A stretch of DNA of 64,000 nucleotides from Casuarina equisetifolia (Eukaryota > Streptophyta > Magnoliopsida > Fagales > Casuarinaceae). The position numbers were made by a program, and so were the translations under genes. The notes under the pieces are model-generated. The model ran no database searches. It saw nothing but the letters and a program-made list of their open reading frames with translations, and was not told where the DNA came from. Positions 58,441-64,000 of the stretch are shown here, one piece after another (position 1 is the stretch's first letter; every line of letters begins with the position of its first letter). Location of the stretch: assembly GCA_028551475.1 (NCBI GenBank), contig CM052357.1:20254451-20318450 (forward strand). Direction: 5' to 3'.

Positions 58441-61400
58441 AAAGACCATACAAGTCAAAGTTGAGATTCAAATCTACATTATCCCATCCAAATTGTGAAA
58501 ACAATAGCATTATAGAGATCCTGTCAGAACCACAGTTCTTTATTACCTTAAAACCTATTCATATCTTTATTGTCATCCTAAATTTTCTAAAATACCCTTA
58601 ACCATTAAATTATTACTTTGCCCTTATACTTTCTAGAAAATTATGAAATTGCCAACTAAACCTAGGTTCCATACAGCATGTTTGAATCATTGGTATTGAT
58701 GTTGGTGCCTTTTACGAAAACTCTCACATTCTAACTACCACAAACCTCCAAATTGGCCGTCTTATTTTAAAAAAATTCACCAATAAGTCAAATTATGAAC
58801 TTTGGGGGAACCAGATTTGCATTAGCTTCCTCTCCCAAAACAAGCTTGGATTTATTGACAACAACCTTCCTCGACCAACTAATGACACCAAGCTTTCTTA
58901 ATAGTGAGACCAATGTCATGTTGCCATAAAGACTTGATTAATTGGTAACATCAACCCAAGTCTTGAAACACTTATTTCTTGAATCACTAATGTAACTAAA
59001 ATTTGGGAAATTTTGCAAGAATTGTTCAATAAGGTCACATGAACTTAGAATTTCAATCTAAAACAAGCCTTTAATGATCCCAAGCTTGTAATGAGAAGGG
59101 ATTTAATAGAATTTTATGTTAGATTGAAAGATTTGTGGGGCATCTCGAAACCTAGGAAAACCCAATTTTAATAGTGAGATCAAGCTAACAAAATGTGAAA
59201 ATTTCTTCTTGGCTTGTTTTAAGACTACCAAAATCTTGGAACCAGCATGTTACTGTAAAAGAAAATATTATTACTTAAGAAAACCTATACTCTAGCCAAA
59301 TAGGATTCTCGCTAGCATGTGCATGGGCTCAGCAACAATATAAGTTGAGATGGCTTAGCATTTGCAACATCTTTATGTCATAAGCAAGCACAGTTGAGCA
59401 ACAACAATGTGGTTCCATTTGGAAATTTGAATGGAATGCAAGGAAGCTTGATTTACGTTGGGTTAGGTTGCACAATAGGATGGACCTAGTGATTGAGCTC
59501 ATAATTAGGCCAACAAGGTAGCCTATTTTAGGCCTAGTGAACATTGCTTTCTAAAAAGAAAAAAAAAATACTTTTAGCCCATCACAAAAACCAATATATT
59601 CACATTGCAAAGAGAAAGGTCATACCAAAGAAGTCCGTTATTCTTTAATGGATTATTCCTTAGAATGGAAGCCTAAGCCTAAAGGATACAGTGAAAAATC
59701 AAAAGATAAATGGCCTACAACTTATAATGCAACTACAAATGATAATGGATCATATCACACTAGTTATAAGTATGCTCAAAAGAGGTCCCATTACTTACCG
59801 ATAGGCCCCAGGAAACCTTACTTCTTATAAGACTACTATTACTAACACGGGTTTGTTGCCTTCTCCAACAAGTAGCATGTATAGAGGATTTTAGAGGCCC
59901 ACCTTAAGTCTAGATTAGGTTTAGCAAATCATGAGTTTTATTAGTCAAAATGTGAATCATATCACAGCTAGTTTCATTAATAAGCCCCAACTACTTCTAC
60001 CTTGGACACAACTAGTATTAGTGACTCGAGAGCAAGTAATTATATCACTTGTGATTTTTCTTTCACACTTTCATTAATCATATGCATCATATTTTTCCAT
60101 AAAATTTCTTGATGAGTCACACAAAATTGTCAAACACGTGGAGCTTGTAAACCTAATCTAAGAATTAAACTTTACCATATTTTCTATGTTCCTTAGTTTA
60201 GATACCTATATTTGCGCATCAACTTTACGAGGATAATAATTATGTTGTATATTTTTGGGATATTTTTTGTACCTTTCATGACTATTTGACTAGGGATCTA
60301 TCCAACTAGGCATAATTAAAGATGAGTTGTACTATTTATCTCTTTTTCCTTTTCATAAAAATTTTAAGTCTAGTGTTTTGAACTTTTTCAACTCAATAAA
60401 GCATCTTTTTTGTATTCCCAAACAAGAACCTATTTGCAATTTCAATTCTAATAATAGTTATGACATTTGGCGTCAAAGGCTTAGTTATTCTTCTTTGAAA
60501 TCTTATTTTGCTAATGGAAAATGGCTTTATGTCTACATTATTTTGCTTGTTCCATTGGTAAAGCAAATGCCTACTACTTTTCTTATTGGTCATATTGTGA
60601 GTACAACTATTTTTTACTTTGTTTACATAGATGTTTAAGATCCTCCAAGATGCCTACGCATGGCCATGAACATTATTCTTTAATCATTTTTCATTATTTT
60701 TCTCATACATAGACTTTTCTTCTTCATTATAAAAGCTAAGTTTTCTCAAAAATTTAATTTTTTTTTAATTTTGTAATACAAAGTCAATTTCATATAATCA
60801 TAAAGCTTATTCACTTTGACAATGAAACTAATTTTTTTTCTCCTTAGTGGACCTCATTTCTTTCAAGTAAAGGTACATTTTATAAGAGCTCTTATGTTCA
60901 TACTTCATAACAAAATGAAGTAATTAAGCACAAATATCGCTAATTACTAAATATGGTGCAAGCCTTGATATTTCAAGCTTATATCTCTTCTTATTATTAA
61001 GGTGAGTGTCTTCTCACTACCACCTACCTCATCAACCATGTACCCACCCCAACTTTAGGTGGTGTCATGCCTTTTTCAAGGGTTACAAAGCAAACCCCTA
61101 ATCATAAAGCACCTTTGTGTTTTTGGATTTTGTTGTTATGTCATGAGATTAGGTGTGCCAGAAAAGCTTACTCCTTGCTCTATCCTTTGTATTTTCATAG
61201 GTTATCTTCTCTCACAAAAGGAATATCATCTTCTTAATCCTGCCACTAAGAAATATTTGTGTTAAGATGTCATCTTTCATAAGGATGACTTTCTTTTGCT
61301 CAAGTCATTTTGCCTATGGACTTGAATAGCCTACCCACTCCATTAACTCCAATCATGCCATCCAAAGATACATACACTTTTAGGATCTTTTCCAATCAAT

Positions 61401-63225
61401 ATGCTAGATAGATACTCTCTTGGACCTTTTCTAATTGATGTACCAAACATACATGACCTCTTAGACTCCATATATGACTCATTTTACCTAGTTTCCATAA
61501 ATGACTTATTTAATCTAAATCCTATGAATGACTTACTAGTTGGCTCATCTAATGAGCCCTAAGCTTCCACACAACCATGTCACTACTCTTGTCATGCAAC
61601 TTGCCCTCTATATGGACTTTTGATTAGATATGTCCCACCTTGCCCTTAGCCCCCCTTTACCTTATCTCGTAGTATATCTCTATTGACCAATGCAACCTTC
61701 ACCATTGCCATTTTGTTGCTTCCATCTCTAGAAAAAGAACTTGTAGCTCTAGAGATGAATCACACATGGAATATGATTTCATTACCTTCTGAATAACATC
61801 TCATTGGTTGTAAGTTGATATATAAGGTTAAATATTAAGTTGATGAAACTAAGCATTATAAAGCTAGATTAATGGCCAAAAAATATAATCCATAAGAAGG
61901 ATTGATTATCAAGATATTTTTTCTCCCCCTACTAAGCATGTTACTATTCATTTAATTATTATAGTTGTAGCCCTTCATCATTAGGCTCTTTATTGCTTGA
62001 ACGTTCATAATGCCTTCTTCTATGGCAACCTCTCCTAGGAAGTGTATATTACACTTCCTACTTAATTTGCAATTAGGAGGTAAATTTGGTATGTTGATTA
62101 TGAAAATTCCTTTGTGGGATGAAGCAAGTCTTTACTAGTGGAATGCAAAATTTACAAAGGCTCTCATCACTCATGGTTATCTTCAATCCTACCATAACTA
62201 CTTCTTCTTCACAAAGTCTTAGGAGAGTTCTTTTGTTGCTTTGATAATTCATGTTGATGACATTATGATTAAAAGGAGTAATGACATTGCCATCTTAGAC
62301 TTAAAAAACAATACCTTCATTCCATTTTCCTTATAAAGAGCTTGGGATTATCAAAGTTCTTTCTTGGCATTAAGATTACACATTCTCCTAAAGGGATTTT
62401 CCTTAATCAATACTAGTATACTTTGGAACTTATATCAAAGGCACATTGATTCCCATAAAGCAAAACAAAAAATTCACCATTATGAAGTATGATAAAGGAG
62501 TGAAAGAGAAGATTAATGATCCATTACTTGAAGGTATCTCAAAGAATCAAAGATTGATTAAGAGATTAGTTTATCTCATGCTAACATGGCCTTATATATT
62601 TTTTTTTAGTGCAATTCTTAATAAATTCATGCATGTGCCGAAAAAATCTTATATAAGAGTAGCTATGAAAGTGATTAAGTGCCTCAAGAATTGTCTTGGC
62701 ATTGATTTGATGTTTCTATCATCTTCCAAGTTAATATCAATAGCTTATTATGGTTCTAATTATAACGCATGTCTCATGATAAGGAGGTTCATTATAAGTT
62801 TTTGCATAAAGCTTAAGGATCCTTTCATTTCTTAAAGAACTAAGAAGCGGTCCACAATCTCATTATCGTCTATTGAAGTAGAATATAATGCAATGGCCAA
62901 TATAGCAAAAAAGATAATTTGGATTATGAGATTGCTTAGGGACTTTGGCATAATTATTAAACAACAAAATATTTTGTTTTATGGCAATGAAATGGCAAAA
63001 AAGTTAGCAACTAGTTCCACTAATCATGAGAGAAACAAGCATGTGGAAGTAGATTTTCATTTCACATAAGACAAGATATAAGAAAGAATCATTGAGACAG
63101 GACATATCTTAACAAAAGAGTAGTTTATGGATTTATTGACAAAAGCATGTTACAACAAACAATATTGGTATCTTTTCTTCAAGCTCATAATATTTCATTT
63201 ATTTAAATTTTAAGCTTGAGGGAAA
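58441..63225 (+). mobile_element. Degenerate Ty1/copia relic C
   Basis: Plus-strand pieces in copia order. Gag-like region at about 58810-59060 (NKLGFIDNNLPRPTNDTKL, then TNVTKIWEILQELFNKV). Pro-like SDSRASNYIT at about 60020. Integrase at about 61060-61290 (HLCVFGFCCY, CSILCIFIGYLLSQKEYHLL). RT remnants at about 61720-62000. RT end at about 62395 (KGIFLNQY, TLELISKAH). RNase H end at about 62875-63150 (YNAMANIAKKIIWIMRLLRD, STNHERNKHVEVDFHF, then LLTKA). Stops and frameshifts occur throughout. Its LTRs are listed separately. Confidence 0.8.
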
Positions 63226-63344
63226 GTATTAAAAAAAGATGTAACATTCCATGGTTGGTGAATTAGACATTAACCTTTCCTTCAATATATGTTATATTTT
63301 TGTATATACTTAAGTGTATATTTTCCTTGTATAATTAGTGACAA
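63139..63344 (+). repeat. Tandem duplication at copia C 3' end, first copy
   Basis: Runs from ACAAAAGCATG (the LLTKA end of Pol) through the purine-rich GAGGGAAAG tract into the first LTR bases (GTAACATTCCATGGTTGGTG) and stops at TATAATTAGTG. The second copy at 63345-63530 repeats the same order. Confidence 0.75.
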
Positions 63345-63605
63345 AAGCATTTTGTAGCAAATAACATTAGAGTGATTTATTTGAATCTCATGTTTGAGGA
63401 AGAATACTAAAGGAAGTTGCAACATTCTAAGGTTGGTGAATTAGATATTAGCCTTTCTTGGAAGATATGTTATACTTTTTTTATATAATTAGGTGTATAT
63501 TTTCCTTATATAATTAGAGATCATGTAAAGAGTTCTAAGATTACTTTTATATAAATAGTAGTAACCATACACATTGAATTAAACAAGAATTTCTACAAAA
63601 TATTA
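63345..63605 (+). repeat. Copia C 3' end, second copy, continuing as 3' LTR
   Basis: Repeats ACAAAAGCAT, TTTGAGGAAGAA and GTTGCAACATTCTAAGGTTG, then continues into a full match to the rest of the 5' LTR (ATATAAATAGTAGTAACCAT, ACACATTG). This is therefore the more complete 3' LTR. Confidence 0.75.
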
Positions 63606-64000
63606 TAGAAATTTATGTATGTATGAGAATAACAACACAGGAAAATAAAATATGAAGAACATAAATAACAATATAAAGAACAATAAAAAAGGAGTATTTT
63701 TGGATAAATTGAGACCATAATCAAATCACCTTCTTATAATGATCGAAAACTAAGTGTAAATCAACTCATAGTTACAAGTAGTTGATGTAAAATTTATTTT
63801 GAAAACATTTGGTATAAAAACTCAAAAAATGCTAAAACTTTTTAAGTTGAAATTTCATTGACAGAGTTTATTATTCTTTTTTTTCATTGCAATCAATTGG
63901 TTGCTCTATTCTAAGTTAAATGTCTCTTGAATCATCTTAAAATGTTTACTAAAACATTTAGAATTAAAAAAGAAAGAAGAAGAGATCAGGATGGAGGTTG
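63606..64000. other. Intergenic, nothing recognised
   Basis: AT-rich sequence after the copia C 3' LTR. No coding family or RNA gene seen before the window ends. Confidence 0.5.

Overview
This window looks like nuclear DNA of a flowering plant, probably a dicot. It is AT-rich, its genes have GT-AG introns, and they encode plant-specific families: cysteine-rich receptor-like kinases (CRKs), NDR1/HIN1-like (NHL) membrane proteins, a class III peroxidase, mitochondrial LpxD, and the PPDK regulatory protein RP1. Much of the remaining sequence is retrotransposon debris. I see nothing bacterial, no CRISPR array and no rRNA.

Layout. 1-6.6 kb is repeat debris: a Ty1/copia relic, a LINE 3' relic, and two opposite-strand pieces of an EXO70 pseudogene. 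6.9-18.9 kb holds two tandem CRK genes on the minus strand. The first is split by a young, open-reading-frame-intact Ty3/gypsy element with LTRs, a 5-bp target duplication, PBS and polypurine tract, and also carries an in-frame stop. The second is cut off at a tRNA-derived SINE. In both copies the kinase exons are undamaged. 19.6-23.3 kb is a decayed minus-strand copia element.

23.9-28.1 kb is a ten-exon LpxD gene on the plus strand. 28.6-33.2 kb holds three single-exon NHL genes in a row on the minus strand. 35.5-36.8 kb is a four-exon class III peroxidase on the minus strand. 36.9-52 kb is mostly intergenic: a plus-strand copia relic (about 42.2-46.2 kb) sits inside direct repeats, and there are short local tandem repeats and one unrecognised gene-like fragment. 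52.5-54.4 kb is a four-exon gene for a small membrane-anchored plant protein, and 55.2-57.7 kb is the three-exon RP1 gene. 58.1-63.6 kb is another decayed plus-strand copia element with recognisable LTRs.

The intact genes do not form a pathway. CRKs, NHL proteins and class III peroxidase are all often linked to cell-surface defence or stress responses, but they are ordinary unlinked plant genes here. The most notable events are the transposon insertion in the conserved cysteine motif of the first CRK ectodomain and the parallel loss of the ectodomain in its tandem neighbour. I did not find a convincing undescribed biological system. Exon limits were placed by hand from reading frame, GT-AG sites and family knowledge, without transcript data.
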